NCBI RefSeq assembly: GCF_003953935.1
Contig: NZ_RXLQ01000002.1
Span: forward strand, 372,001-436,000
Length of the DNA: 64,000 nt
Direction: 5' to 3'
Origin: Massilia atriviolacea
Lineage (GTDB): Bacteria; Pseudomonadota; Gammaproteobacteria; Burkholderiales; Burkholderiaceae_D
Within the stretch, counting starts at the first letter, position 1; each line of letters begins with the position of its first letter. Shown here in pieces: positions 44,815 through 54,551 of this stretch. Both the position numbers and the translations under genes were made by a program. The notes below the pieces were generated by a model. The model searched no databases. It saw only the letters and a list, made by a program, of their open reading frames with translations, and had not been told where the DNA came from.

Positions 44815-47800
44815 GTGTCCAACGCTAATGTCTTGAATCGTTTGATCAGCATCATCGAGGCGACGTTGAAGTTGCCAGCGGAGAAGATCGATATCGATGT
44901 GCATCTGGAAACGATGGGCATCAATTCCCTGATCATGATGGAGTTGATCGAGAACATCGACGCCGAATTCGGCATCGCGCTCACGCCCGCCCTGTTCGTG
45001 GACGTGGAAACGCTGTCGGACCTGGCGGGCCTGGTGGACCGGCAGCTGCCGCGCGCCGATGCGGCGCCGGACATGCTCGGCTTCATCAACCAGACCTACG
45101 CGGTCGACCTGTCGCACATGGGGCTGGCCTCGGTCGACGCCATGGCCGACGCGCTGCTGGCCGATCACACCAGCGACCTGCTGCGCCACTACGGCATCGG
45201 CCTGGCGGACGCGCCCGCCGCGCCGGCCCGCTCGCAGGATGTGGCGATCGTCGGCATCAGTTGCCGCCTGCCGGACGCGCCCGACGCGCGCGCCTTCTGG
45301 GACAACCTGCTGGGCGAAAAGAACAGCGCCCGGGAAATTCCCGCGTCGCGCTGGAAGTGGGAGCAGCATCATTCGGACACCCCACAGCCCGGCAAGACGG
45401 TGTCGAAATGGGGTGCACTGGTCGACGACGTCGATTGCTTCGATCCGGCGTTTTTCAATATCCCCGTGCAGGAAGCGGCCATGATGGACCCGCAGCAGCG
45501 CCTGTTGTTGCAGGAAAGCTACCGCGCCGTGGAAGATGCGGGGATCGACATGGGCGCCCTGGCCGGATCGAAGACCGGCGTCTTCGTCGGCTATCAATAC
45601 TCGGAATACGAGCAGCTGCTGCGCAACAGCGGCAATCGGGAGGCGCAAGCAGGCCCGCTGTTCAGCTCGTCCAGTCCCTCGTACTACCTGTCCAACCGTG
45701 TCTCGTTCGCCTTCGACCTGCGCGGGCCGAGCGAGTCGTTCAATGTCAACTGCGCCTCGTCGGCGGTGGCGATCAACCGCGCCTACTTTTCGCTGGTCAA
45801 CGGCGAGTCGGACGCGGCGCTCGCCGGCGGCGTGTCGCTGAACCTGTTCGAGGGCGACTACATCGCATCGTCGCAGTACGGCCTGCTGTCGCCGGACGGC
45901 AGCAGCGGCGTGTTCGATAACGAGGCCAAGGGATTTACGCGCGGCGAAGGCGTGGCGGCGATCGTGCTCAAGCGCCTGGACGACGCCGAGCGCGACGGCA
46001 ACCGCATCTACGCCGTCATCAAGGCCTGCCACCAGAATTTCCGGGGCGCGGCGCGCAGCCAGTCGGAGATGAAGCACGAATCGATCACCGACGTGCTCGG
46101 CGCCTGCTACCGGCAGGCCGCGATCGATCCCGCCACCGTGCGCTACGTCGAGGTCGACGGCTACGCCACCAGATGGGCCGATTCCTTCGAGTACGAAGGG
46201 GTGAAGAATGCCTTCAAAGGCGGCCGCCCCGGCGAAAAACGCTGCGCCCTCGGCAGCGTGAAAGGCAACATCGGCAATGTGGAGGCCGCCAGCGGGGTGA
46301 GCAATGTGATCAAGCTGGCGCTGTCGCTGCATCACAAGGTGTTCCCGGCCACGATTTCCTGCAAGACTGTCAGCAGCTTCATCGATATCGACAACCCCGC
46401 GCATCCTCTGTATATCGCCAGCAAAGCCATCCCATTTGCCGACATCCGCGAAGCTGGCGTACCGCTGCGGGCGGGTGTCAATTCCTTCGCCGACAGCGGC
46501 AGCAATGTGCATATTTTGCTGGAAGAATACGTTCCCGCCGCTGCGCCCGCGCTCTCGCATGCCGACGGTAAACAGCTGTTCGTGCTGTCCGCAAAGACAC
46601 CCGGCCGTCTTGCCGCCTATGTGGACGAGCTCATCGCCTGCCTGACGCGTGCCCGGGACGTCGACTTCGGCAACATCGTCTATACCGCGCAGAGGGGGCG
46701 CGCGGCCATGGACGAGCGCCTGGCCATCGTCGCCGCCAACCGCGCCGAACTGCTGGAAAAGCTGGCCCTGGTGCGCCAGGCCGGCCAGCGCGCGCCGCTG
46801 GGACTGGACGCGAAGGAGATCTTCCGGGGCAGCGCCGCCCAGGGCGACAAGCAGCCGGTCGCCGCCCTGATCACGGCCGAGATGGCCCTGGCGCCCCTGA
46901 CGCAAGGCATCCGGACCCGCCAATGGAAACCGGTCGCGCAGCTGTGGGTGAACGGCGTGACGATGCCGTGGGAGGCGGTGTGGCAGGGTGCATCCATGCG
47001 CCCGGTGTCCCTGCCCGGCTATCCCTTTGCCCGCGAGCGCTACTGGATCGACAGCGTGGCCGCCCCCGTGGTCGATCTGCCTGTGCCCGCCGCCGTGGCG
47101 CATCGCGACCATGCGGCCGACGCCGCTCCGATGGACCGCAGCCAGAAGATTGCGCTGTTCCTCAGGCAGGAAGTGGCGCGCCAGCTCGGCCAACGGGTCG
47201 AGCAGATCGCGACCGGCAAGCCGCTGGTCGAGCTGGGCATGAGTTCGGTCGGCATCGCCGAGCTGATTACCCGCACCGATGCCTTGCTGGCCTGCCACCT
47301 GTCGCCTGGCGAGGTGTTGCGGCACCCCGACATCGCGCAATTGTCGGCCTACCTGGCGCACAGCTACCCGGAGACCGCGCGCCCGACGCCCGCGCGCGCA
47401 GCGGCCGAGATCCTGGTTGCGGTCCAGGCCAAGGGCGAGCGCGAGCCGATCTTCGCCATGCCAGGCGCTGGCGGGAATGCGCTGTCCTTGCAGCAACTGA
47501 GCCACGCGCTGGGCAAGGAGCAACCGTTCTACTGCCTGGAACCGGTCGGCCTGGACGGGCGCCTGGCGCCCATGACCAGCGTGCAAGAGATTGCCGAACT
47601 CAATATCGAGCGCCTCAAGACGGTGCAGGCGCGCGGTCCCTACCGCCTGCTGGGTTACTCGAACGGCGGCGTGGTCGCTTTCGAGATGGCGCGGCAACTG
47701 CTGGCGCGCAAGGACAAGGTGGCTTCCCTGATCCTGCTCGACAGCCTGTGCCCGACCGCGCGCGGCGGGCAAGCCATCGACGACATGGTGGTGGCGGTGT

Positions 47801-48249
47801 TCAAGAACTTCGCCAGCTCGCTCGGCGGCCATGTCGAGCTCGACGTCCAGACCCTGAAACGCATCCCCGAAGGCGAGCGCAGCGACTACCTGTACGACAG
47901 CCTGGTCATGCTCGGCCACGCCTTGCCGCGCGAGCAATTCGTTGCCACGTTCAACGTCGCCACGGCGAGCGAGCACGCCTGCCGCGCCTACCAGCCGCTG
48001 CCGCTCACGCAAAAGGTGGATGTGGTGCTGCTCAAGGCCATGGACGGCTTCAAGGGCGTGCCGAACGACTACGGCTGGGGCGAATTCGCCTCGGTGCCGG
48101 TGCGCATCTTTCCCTTGAAGGGCGATCACTTCTCGCTGATCGAGAAAGCGTCCGTGCAGGAGCTCGCACGAAAAATCCATGCCCTCGGCGGCAAGCCGGG
48201 CAAGGCGGGCAAGTCCGCAGCCGTGGACGAGCTGGTCGTCAGCATCTGA
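44815..48249 (+). CDS. PKS: ACP-KS0-ACP-TE (release protein)
   Basis: An 1144-residue protein starting at GTG 44815, four bases after the previous stop. ACP1 carries Ser38 in GINSLIMM and would complete the module split from the preceding KR. The KS-like domain keeps a cysteine (Cys313 in NVNCASSA), but the first catalytic His is Asp448 (VEVDGYAT in place of EAHGTGT) and the second is Asn488 (NIGNVEAASG in place of NIGH). It should therefore bind or pass on the chain but not extend it. ACP2 has Ser811 in GMSSVGI. The thioesterase has Ser949 in GYSNGG, an Asp in LILLDSL and a His in GDHFSLIE, so it looks able to release the product. The closing residues form a basic tail. Terminal placement is inferred from the TE. 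Confidence 0.9.
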   Translation: MSNANVLNRLISIIEATLKLPAEKIDIDVHLETMGINSLIMMELIENIDAEFGIALTPALFVDVETLSDLAGLVDRQLPRADAAPDMLGFINQTYAVDLSHMGLASVDAMADALLADHTSDLLRHYGIGLADAPAAPARSQDVAIVGISCRLPDAPDARAFWDNLLGEKNSAREIPASRWKWEQHHSDTPQPGKTVSKWGALVDDVDCFDPAFFNIPVQEAAMMDPQQRLLLQESYRAVEDAGIDMGALAGSKTGVFVGYQYSEYEQLLRNSGNREAQAGPLFSSSSPSYYLSNRVSFAFDLRGPSESFNVNCASSAVAINRAYFSLVNGESDAALAGGVSLNLFEGDYIASSQYGLLSPDGSSGVFDNEAKGFTRGEGVAAIVLKRLDDAERDGNRIYAVIKACHQNFRGAARSQSEMKHESITDVLGACYRQAAIDPATVRYVEVDGYATRWADSFEYEGVKNAFKGGRPGEKRCALGSVKGNIGNVEAASGVSNVIKLALSLHHKVFPATISCKTVSSFIDIDNPAHPLYIASKAIPFADIREAGVPLRAGVNSFADSGSNVHILLEEYVPAAAPALSHADGKQLFVLSAKTPGRLAAYVDELIACLTRARDVDFGNIVYTAQRGRAAMDERLAIVAANRAELLEKLALVRQAGQRAPLGLDAKEIFRGSAAQGDKQPVAALITAEMALAPLTQGIRTRQWKPVAQLWVNGVTMPWEAVWQGASMRPVSLPGYPFARERYWIDSVAAPVVDLPVPAAVAHRDHAADAAPMDRSQKIALFLRQEVARQLGQRVEQIATGKPLVELGMSSVGIAELITRTDALLACHLSPGEVLRHPDIAQLSAYLAHSYPETARPTPARAAAEILVAVQAKGEREPIFAMPGAGGNALSLQQLSHALGKEQPFYCLEPVGLDGRLAPMTSVQEIAELNIERLKTVQARGPYRLLGYSNGGVVAFEMARQLLARKDKVASLILLDSLCPTARGGQAIDDMVVAVFKNFASSLGGHVELDVQTLKRIPEGERSDYLYDSLVMLGHALPREQFVATFNVATASEHACRAYQPLPLTQKVDVVLLKAMDGFKGVPNDYGWGEFASVPVRIFPLKGDHFSLIEKASVQELARKIHALGGKPGKAGKSAAVDELVVSI

Positions 48250-48285
48250 CTGTAAGCGCCTGATTCAACCCTTTTGGAGAAATCG

Positions 48286-50862
48286 ATGAAGCGTTTGATG
48301 AACACCCTGATCGCTTACTTCGGGAACGTTCCCGACCAGCTCAGGAAGCGTAAATACCTCGCCTGGCTGTTTTTCGTGCTGGCGACGGCCTTCATGTTCG
48401 CCGGCCTGGGCCGGGCCAAGTTCGATGCCTCGATCGAGGGCTGGTTCGAAGCGGACGACCCGACCATCGTTGCCTTCGACTGGTTCCACCATGAGTTCGG
48501 CAGCGACGACCATCTGTACATCGTCTACAAGCCGAAAGACGGCAATGTGTTTTCCGAAGCCTCGCTCAAGACCCTGAAAGCGATGCAGGACGAGCTCGCC
48601 GCGAAGGTGGCGGCGGTGAAGGAGGGCGACAGTTCGCCGCTGAACCATGTGGTCAAGGTCACCTCGCTGATCAATGCCCCGGTGTTGCGGGCGGAACAGG
48701 ACGCGCTGATCTCCAAAAAGCTGGTCGGCAACACCGTTCCTGGCACCCAGGCCGAACTCGACGAGATCCGCAGGGTGGCCCTGTCGCAGAAGAGCTTCCC
48801 GCTGCTGTACTTCTCGAAAGACAACAAGTACGGCGGCATCATGGTCGAGACCAACTTCGGCGCGATTCCGGTCGAGTCCGCAGTCGCCACGGCCGACCTG
48901 GCCTTCTCGGACCTGACCTTCGACGACCCGGGCGCGGCGGCAAAGGAGCGCCGCCCCAAGTTCAAGCCGACCGACATGCCCGACTACATCGCCCTGATGG
49001 ACGCGGTCAAAAGCGTGCTCAACAAGCCGGCCTACGCCCGCCATTTCGAGTATTTCCCGGTGGGCAGCACCGCCATGGCCGAGTTCAACTGGGCGATGGT
49101 CACGGAAATGGGCATGCTCAACGTGGCGGCGCTGTGCATCATCACCTTGCTGCTGTGGTTCCTGTTCCGTTCGCTGAGCGCCGTCGTCTGGCCGGTCGTG
49201 ATCGTTGTCCTCAGCGTGATCTGGATGACCGGCATCACCGCCTGGCTGGGCCTGCCGATCACCTCCTTCGTGATGATCGCCGTCATGCTGACCCTGGCGG
49301 TGGGGGTGGCCGACACCGTGCACGTGCTGGCAGGCTATCTGTCGGGACGCAGGGAGGGCCAGGACCACGCGGCAGCGCTGCGCACGGGCTTTCGCCACGT
49401 GGCGGTCGCCTGCCTGCTGACCAGCATCATCAACATCGTGGCGGTGCTGGCGCTGAGCATCACCCCGGTGGTGCCGATCAAGGTGTTCGCCCTGATGTGC
49501 GCACTGGGCGTGGCGCTGCCCTTCCTGTTCTCGGTGTACCTGCTGCCGCTGATGCTGGACATCTGGGCGCCGACACTTGCTGTGCAGGCGCCCAGGGCAG
49601 GGCTGGCCGCCGCCATCGGCCGCCTGGTCCCCGACCTTGCCAGCTTTGTCGCGCGCCAGCTCGACAAGGTGCTGCCGGCCGTCGAAAAGCGCCCGCTCAG
49701 CTTCATTGCCATGTTCGTGTCGCTGTTCGCGGTCTGCGTGTACGGCGCCATGCTGACCAAGGTAGACACCGATCCTGTCGGTTCCTTCCCGCTCGATTCG
49801 CCCATCCGCCGCAACGTGCAGGTGGTGGACCAGAACATGATGGGCGCGCAGAGCATGGAAATCTTCCTCGACCTGGGCAAGGACAACGCTTTCCACGATC
49901 CCTTTGTGCTGCGCACGGTGGAGCAGCTGCAGCGCACCATCGAGGGCAAGTACGGGCACCTGGTGGTCAAGACCACGTCCCTGGTCGATACGGTCAAGCA
50001 CTCCTATAAAACCCTGAACGAGGGCCGGGAAGAGATGTACGTCATTCCGGAAAAGGAGGCGACGGTATCGCAGACGCTATTCCTGTTCAACCAGTCGAAT
50101 CCGGACGACCGCCGCAAGCTGGTGTCGGATAACTTCGATAAATCGCATATCAGCGTGCGCCTGTATAACGCCGGTTCCTACGAGTACGCCAAGACCTGGG
50201 ATGCGATGCGCAAGGATATCAACCAGTCGGTCGCGACCCTGCGCGGCAGCTATCCCGAGGCCGAGGTATCGATTACCGGCGTGCTGGCCTTGATGATGCA
50301 GGGCGCCGATTACCTGACCCGCTCCGAACTGCAAAGCTTCGGGCTGGCGCTGATTCTGATCAGCGTGATCCTGCTGATGCTGTTCGGCTCCGTCAAAGCC
50401 GGCGCGATCGCGCTCATTCCCAACCTGATTCCGGCCATCCTGGCGTATGGCGCCCTGGGCCTGCTCGGCAAACCGCTGGATATCACCACCATGATGATCG
50501 CACCGATCGTCATCGGCATCGCGGTGGACGACACGGTGCACTTCATCATGCGCTACCGCAACGAAGTGATTATCGACGGGAATATCCGGCGCGCGCTGCA
50601 TACGACCATTACCGATACCGGGCAGTCGATTGTGTTCACCACCATGATTCTCGGCCTGGGATTCGGCGTGATGGCCTTCGCTTCCGGTACCGGCATGGCC
50701 AACCTGGGCCTGTTCGGGTCGATGGCGATCCTGATCGGCCTGTTGAACGACCTGTTTTTCCTGCCCGCGATGATCCTGGTGTTCAAGCTGAAATTCAATA
50801 CCGTGGGCGCCGCTGCGCCGGCCGCCGTCGCCCCCGAACTGGCGCCCGCCAGTGCCGACTGA
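48286..50862 (+). CDS. RND/MMPL-family transporter
   Basis: An 858-residue inner-membrane protein with two similar halves. Each has one helix, a large periplasmic loop and five more helices. First-half helices include KYLAWLFFVLATAFMFAGLG and the cluster around residues 270-430; the second half repeats this near 470 and 690-845. Charged residues lie inside the membrane in GVADTVHV and IAVDDTVHF, the usual proton-relay positions. It resembles the lipid-exporting MMPL/HpnN group more than tripartite drug pumps. ATG 48286 is preceded by GGAG at 7 bases. The next genes encode a LolA-like periplasmic protein and an outer-membrane barrel, a combination that suggests export of a hydrophobic product. 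Confidence 0.88.
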   Translation: MKRLMNTLIAYFGNVPDQLRKRKYLAWLFFVLATAFMFAGLGRAKFDASIEGWFEADDPTIVAFDWFHHEFGSDDHLYIVYKPKDGNVFSEASLKTLKAMQDELAAKVAAVKEGDSSPLNHVVKVTSLINAPVLRAEQDALISKKLVGNTVPGTQAELDEIRRVALSQKSFPLLYFSKDNKYGGIMVETNFGAIPVESAVATADLAFSDLTFDDPGAAAKERRPKFKPTDMPDYIALMDAVKSVLNKPAYARHFEYFPVGSTAMAEFNWAMVTEMGMLNVAALCIITLLLWFLFRSLSAVVWPVVIVVLSVIWMTGITAWLGLPITSFVMIAVMLTLAVGVADTVHVLAGYLSGRREGQDHAAALRTGFRHVAVACLLTSIINIVAVLALSITPVVPIKVFALMCALGVALPFLFSVYLLPLMLDIWAPTLAVQAPRAGLAAAIGRLVPDLASFVARQLDKVLPAVEKRPLSFIAMFVSLFAVCVYGAMLTKVDTDPVGSFPLDSPIRRNVQVVDQNMMGAQSMEIFLDLGKDNAFHDPFVLRTVEQLQRTIEGKYGHLVVKTTSLVDTVKHSYKTLNEGREEMYVIPEKEATVSQTLFLFNQSNPDDRRKLVSDNFDKSHISVRLYNAGSYEYAKTWDAMRKDINQSVATLRGSYPEAEVSITGVLALMMQGADYLTRSELQSFGLALILISVILLMLFGSVKAGAIALIPNLIPAILAYGALGLLGKPLDITTMMIAPIVIGIAVDDTVHFIMRYRNEVIIDGNIRRALHTTITDTGQSIVFTTMILGLGFGVMAFASGTGMANLGLFGSMAILIGLLNDLFFLPAMILVFKLKFNTVGAAAPAAVAPELAPASAD

Positions 50863-50917
50863 CCCGGATCGACCGAACGACCAAGCGACTCAACGACCAA
50901 CGAATCAAGAGGACTGT

Positions 50918-51814
50918 ATGACATTCATCAAGACCAACCTGCCGATCATGTTGCTGGCCGCCATCGCTCCGCTGGCGCCCGTCATGGCGGCATCGACCGA
51001 ATCGGCCGACGCCATCATGGCCAAGGTCGATCACGCGACCCGCACCGCCTATTCGACCCAGCTGGCCAGCGTGAAAATCACGACCTGCAAATACATGCTG
51101 GCCGGCGGCAATGTGAAGTGCTCGGAAAAGCCGCGCGTGGTGGTGGCGGAGAACATCAAGAAAGGCGCCGTCGTCGACGGCAAATACAACGATAAATCGC
51201 TGCTGATCGTGCGCGAGCCGGTCAGCGACAAAGGCACCAGCCTGCTGGTCTACGAATACGGCGAACGCAATCGCGACAACGACAACTGGCTGTATTTGCC
51301 GGCGCTGGGCAAGGTCAATCGCGTCATTGCCAGCGACGACGATGCCGGCAGCGTGTTCGGCTCCGAATTCTCGGTCGAAACCACCGAGAATCCCGAGGCC
51401 CGCAAGATCTACGAATACACCTACAGGATCCTGGAAGAGACCAGTTACCAGAACCGTCCGGCCTGGGTCATCGAAATGATGCCGACCGAGGAAAAGGGCC
51501 GCAAGACCAGCTACGGCAAGGTGATTTCGTGGATCGACAAGGAAACCCACCTGCCGCTGAAAGAAGACCTTTACCGCAACGGCAAGATCCACAAGCAGCG
51601 CACCCAGACCGACATCAAGAATATCGACGGCGTGAACGTGATGCTCAAGGTCGTGATCAACAACCGCTCCTCGTCGCGCGTGAGCCAGATGGATTACATG
51701 GCGATGCGCCACAACACCGAGGTGCCGGACGAGTTCCTGAGCCAGCGCGGCCTGACCGACTTCGCCTTCCGCGAGCGCAGCCTGGCCGAGTACCGCGCCC
51801 GCCTGGCTAAATAG
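50918..51814 (+). CDS. LolA-like outer-membrane lipoprotein-sorting family protein
   Basis: A 298-residue periplasmic protein. The signal peptide ends near PVMAAS (residue 26). The remainder fits the LolA-like fold family often annotated as outer membrane lipoprotein-sorting protein: WLYLPALGKVNRV, SEFSVETTENPEA, GKVISWIDKETHLPLKEDLY and a C-terminal MDYMAMR...VPDEFLSQRGL segment. Such proteins commonly sit next to MMPL transporters and are thought to carry lipids across the periplasm in a half-barrel. The start at 50918 follows AAGAGGA. It is 55 bases after the transporter and 11 before the barrel gene. The substrate is unknown; the polyketide is the likely cargo. Confidence 0.83.
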   Translation: MTFIKTNLPIMLLAAIAPLAPVMAASTESADAIMAKVDHATRTAYSTQLASVKITTCKYMLAGGNVKCSEKPRVVVAENIKKGAVVDGKYNDKSLLIVREPVSDKGTSLLVYEYGERNRDNDNWLYLPALGKVNRVIASDDDAGSVFGSEFSVETTENPEARKIYEYTYRILEETSYQNRPAWVIEMMPTEEKGRKTSYGKVISWIDKETHLPLKEDLYRNGKIHKQRTQTDIKNIDGVNVMLKVVINNRSSSRVSQMDYMAMRHNTEVPDEFLSQRGLTDFAFRERSLAEYRARLAK

Positions 51815-51825
51815 GCTGTCACCGG

Positions 51826-53151
51826 ATGAACGTTCATTGTCGAGCAGCATATCTTGCGTGCGGCCTTGCCTTCGGTTCCGTGGCGCTGGCGCAGGATGCA
51901 ACGAGCGCCGCGCAGCTGGCGCCGTCCGAAAACATCGATCTGTCGGGAGACGACAAAGTCAATCCAGTCACCAGGGCCCTGCGCACCACCCTGGGCCACC
52001 AGGGCGCTTACCTGGTACGGGGCGACAAGGGCGTGGTGAATCAGCGCAGCTGGTTGCGCCTGGAGTACGCCAAGTTCTTCCTCGACAGTTTTTACGTGCA
52101 GCTCGATTCGAAACTGAACGGGTTCTGGAAAAAGGATCACCGCGCCCGTGCCGAGAACCGCAGCACCCTGTTCGACACCATGACGCCTGAAGCGTTTTTG
52201 CAGTACAGCGCGGCCGGCGGCCAGACCAGCGTCAAGGTGGGCATCCAGAAAATCATCTGGGGCGAATCGGAAGCGGGCGCGATCACCGATGAAGTCAGTC
52301 CGCGCAATTATTCGGAACTGTTCCTGGTGCCGCTGGAGGAATCGCGCCTCGGCCAGATGATGGTCAGCGTCGATCACTTCACCAGCTATGGGGACCTGAG
52401 CCTGTTTTATGTGCCCAAGCCGAAGTTCAATCGCTACGCGGCGCCGCGTTCCGCCTACGACACCTATCCGTTCAACGGCACGGTGTCGATCACCGAAGAG
52501 GAATCGGGCGCGAACGACCATGAATTCGGGATGCGCTGGAAAAAGACCTTCGGCAAGAGCGATATCAGCTTCATGGCCGCCAGCCTGATCGACAACAACT
52601 ACGGCGTGCGCGTTTCCGGCGTCAACGCGGCGGGCGAGATGGAGCTGCTGCGTTCCCGGCAGCGCACGCGCCTGGCCGGAGTGACCTTCAATTACACGCG
52701 CGGGCATTTTCTGGTCAAGGGCGAGTCGGCCTACAAGACGCCCAAGGACTTTGCCGAATTGGGCGGCGGCCTGACCGACCGCGACGTGGTCGATTCCTCG
52801 CTCGGCGTGACGTACGCGCTGGGGCAGTCGAACACCATCGGCCTGGAAGCGGTGAACAGCCATGTGCGCGATTGGAGCGAGTCGATCATGGGGATTCCGA
52901 AAAACGCCAATTCGCTGGTCTTGAATGCGAATTTCCTGTTCATGAACGACAACCTGTCGGTGAACTGGCTGACGATCCGCTCAAGGCCGTATTCGAGCAT
53001 CCAGTCGTCCCTGCGTACCTCGTACAAATGGAACGACAACACCACGTTCAGCATCGATGCCCACCTGATCGATGCGCAGCATCCGAAGAGCCAGCTGGTG
53101 ACCTTCCGCCAGCGCGACCAGATCGTGTTCAGGGTCCAGTACCAATTTTAA
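51826..53151 (+). CDS. Outer-membrane beta-barrel protein (DUF1302-like)
   Basis: A 441-residue protein with a signal peptide cleaved near SVALAQDA (residue 22), repeated amphipathic strands, and a C-terminus ending in aromatic residues (VFRVQYQF) as in barrels inserted by BamA. Strand-like segments such as SWLRLEYAKFFLDSFYVQL and VSVDHFTSYGDLSLFYV recur at regular spacing. The general layout resembles DUF1302 proteins that accompany MMPL transporters and LolA-like carriers; I am less sure of the exact family. It would be the outer-membrane end of the export path, or a surface channel. It starts 11 bases after the previous stop with a weak ribosome site, suggesting coupled translation. Confidence 0.8.
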   Translation: MNVHCRAAYLACGLAFGSVALAQDATSAAQLAPSENIDLSGDDKVNPVTRALRTTLGHQGAYLVRGDKGVVNQRSWLRLEYAKFFLDSFYVQLDSKLNGFWKKDHRARAENRSTLFDTMTPEAFLQYSAAGGQTSVKVGIQKIIWGESEAGAITDEVSPRNYSELFLVPLEESRLGQMMVSVDHFTSYGDLSLFYVPKPKFNRYAAPRSAYDTYPFNGTVSITEEESGANDHEFGMRWKKTFGKSDISFMAASLIDNNYGVRVSGVNAAGEMELLRSRQRTRLAGVTFNYTRGHFLVKGESAYKTPKDFAELGGGLTDRDVVDSSLGVTYALGQSNTIGLEAVNSHVRDWSESIMGIPKNANSLVLNANFLFMNDNLSVNWLTIRSRPYSSIQSSLRTSYKWNDNTTFSIDAHLIDAQHPKSQLVTFRQRDQIVFRVQYQF

Positions 53152-53178
53152 ACGGCGCCATTCTCTCCAGGGAAAGAC

Positions 53179-54459
53179 ATGAAAATCAAAAAAGACAATG
53201 AATTCGATGCCATCGTGATCGGCTCGGGAACCTGCGGAGCGACCATTGCCAGGGAGCTGACGCGGCAGAACAAGACAGTGCTGATCCTCGAACGGGGCGG
53301 CAATACGGTGCTGAAAGAGAGCTTCATGGGCCTGGCCACCATCGCCGACCAGGTATTCCTGGGCGACGATAAATTGTCCACGGTGCGGGCGCTGACGACG
53401 GGCGGCTCGACCAGCCTGTATTTCGGGGTCGTCAATTACCCGCAGGAGGAAACCTTCCGCAAGGTCGGCATCGACCTGTCGCAGGAACTCGATGCCGTAC
53501 GCAAGGAATTGCCGATCGCTCCCGTGCCCGATTCCCTGCTCGGATCGCAGGCCATCAAGCTGCGCGAGAGCGCCAACGCGCTCGGCCACGCCTGGCTGAA
53601 GAACGACATGCTGGTCGACCTGTCCAAGTGCGGCGCCGGTTATTCGTACGACGCCAAATGGAAAGCCAGAAGCTATGTCGACGACGCCGTCGCCCAGGGC
53701 GCCACGCTGGTCAACCGCGCCACGGTCCTGTCCATCATCATCGAAGACAAGGTGGCCGTGGGGGTCGAATACCGGGTCAAAAAGAGCATGTTCGGCTCCG
53801 AGATCAAGCGGGCCTACGGCGCCAGGATCGTGGTGGCGGCGGGCGAACTGGCAAGCCCGAAGCTGCTGCGCGACAGCGGCGTGCAGGGCATCGGCCAGCG
53901 CGGCTTTTACTGCAATCCGGGCTATGCCATCTACGGACTGGTGCCGGGACTGAACGCCAGCAGCGGCTTCGTGGGCAGCATGGGCTGCGTGTACGAAGAC
54001 GGCATCGAACTGGGCGACGCCAACATTCCCCAGTCCCTGCACCGGCCGATGATGATCGGCGGCATGAAATTGCGCCACCTGATGGGCTTTTCCGACTGCA
54101 TCGGCATCGGCGTCAAGGTCAAGGACAAGCTGTCCGGCCGGCTGAAGGAAGACGGCCGCTTCTTCAAGGACTTCGACAAGGAAGACATCGCCAAGCTCGA
54201 CAAGGGCAAGGACGCCGCCATCCGCATCCTGAAGCAGGCAGGCGCCGGGCACATCGTCGACTTCGGCCTGACCGCCGCCGGACGGGTAGGGGGCCTGCTC
54301 AGCATCGGCGAGCACGTCGATCACAAGCTGGAAACGCAATTTCGCAACCTGCACGTGTGCGACGGATCGGTGATTCCCGACGACATGCGCGGCACGCCCA
54401 CGGTGACCCTGGTCAGCATGGGACGCTATCTCTCCAGGCACCTCCTGAAGGCGCTGTAA
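53179..54459 (+). CDS. GMC-family FAD-dependent oxidoreductase
   Basis: A 426-residue flavoprotein. The dinucleotide fold at the N-terminus has GSGTCGATIA (residues 15-24) and an acidic ILERGG that ends the FAD-binding strand. Substrate-side segments include ALTTGGSTSLYFGVVNYP and AAGELASPKLLRDSGV. The C-terminal motif VCDGSVIPDDMRGTPTVTLVSM fits the GMC group, including the position where the catalytic His or Asn normally lies. It is shorter than most members (500-560), so a cap region may be reduced. GGGAAAG precedes the ATG. Within this operon it probably oxidises an alcohol or a ring in the polyketide. The electron acceptor is unknown. Confidence 0.85.
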   Translation: MKIKKDNEFDAIVIGSGTCGATIARELTRQNKTVLILERGGNTVLKESFMGLATIADQVFLGDDKLSTVRALTTGGSTSLYFGVVNYPQEETFRKVGIDLSQELDAVRKELPIAPVPDSLLGSQAIKLRESANALGHAWLKNDMLVDLSKCGAGYSYDAKWKARSYVDDAVAQGATLVNRATVLSIIIEDKVAVGVEYRVKKSMFGSEIKRAYGARIVVAAGELASPKLLRDSGVQGIGQRGFYCNPGYAIYGLVPGLNASSGFVGSMGCVYEDGIELGDANIPQSLHRPMMIGGMKLRHLMGFSDCIGIGVKVKDKLSGRLKEDGRFFKDFDKEDIAKLDKGKDAAIRILKQAGAGHIVDFGLTAAGRVGGLLSIGEHVDHKLETQFRNLHVCDGSVIPDDMRGTPTVTLVSMGRYLSRHLLKAL

Positions 54460-54498
54460 GCGCGCCAGGCACAGCCGATGGCTACACGACGAACTTGG

Positions 54499-54518
54499 GT
54501 TCCCGCCTTTGCGGGAAC
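54499..54518. repeat. Short palindromic intergenic element
   Basis: GTTCCCGC and GCGGGAAC form a perfect 8-base stem with a CTTT loop in the 92-base gap before the first START-like gene. The shape and the following GACGATTCATT resemble small dispersed palindromic repeats frequent in Burkholderiales. It could reduce or stabilise the transcript between genes. Confidence 0.55.
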
Positions 54519-54551
54519 GACGATTCATTTCACTCACTCTACGGAGCCTCA

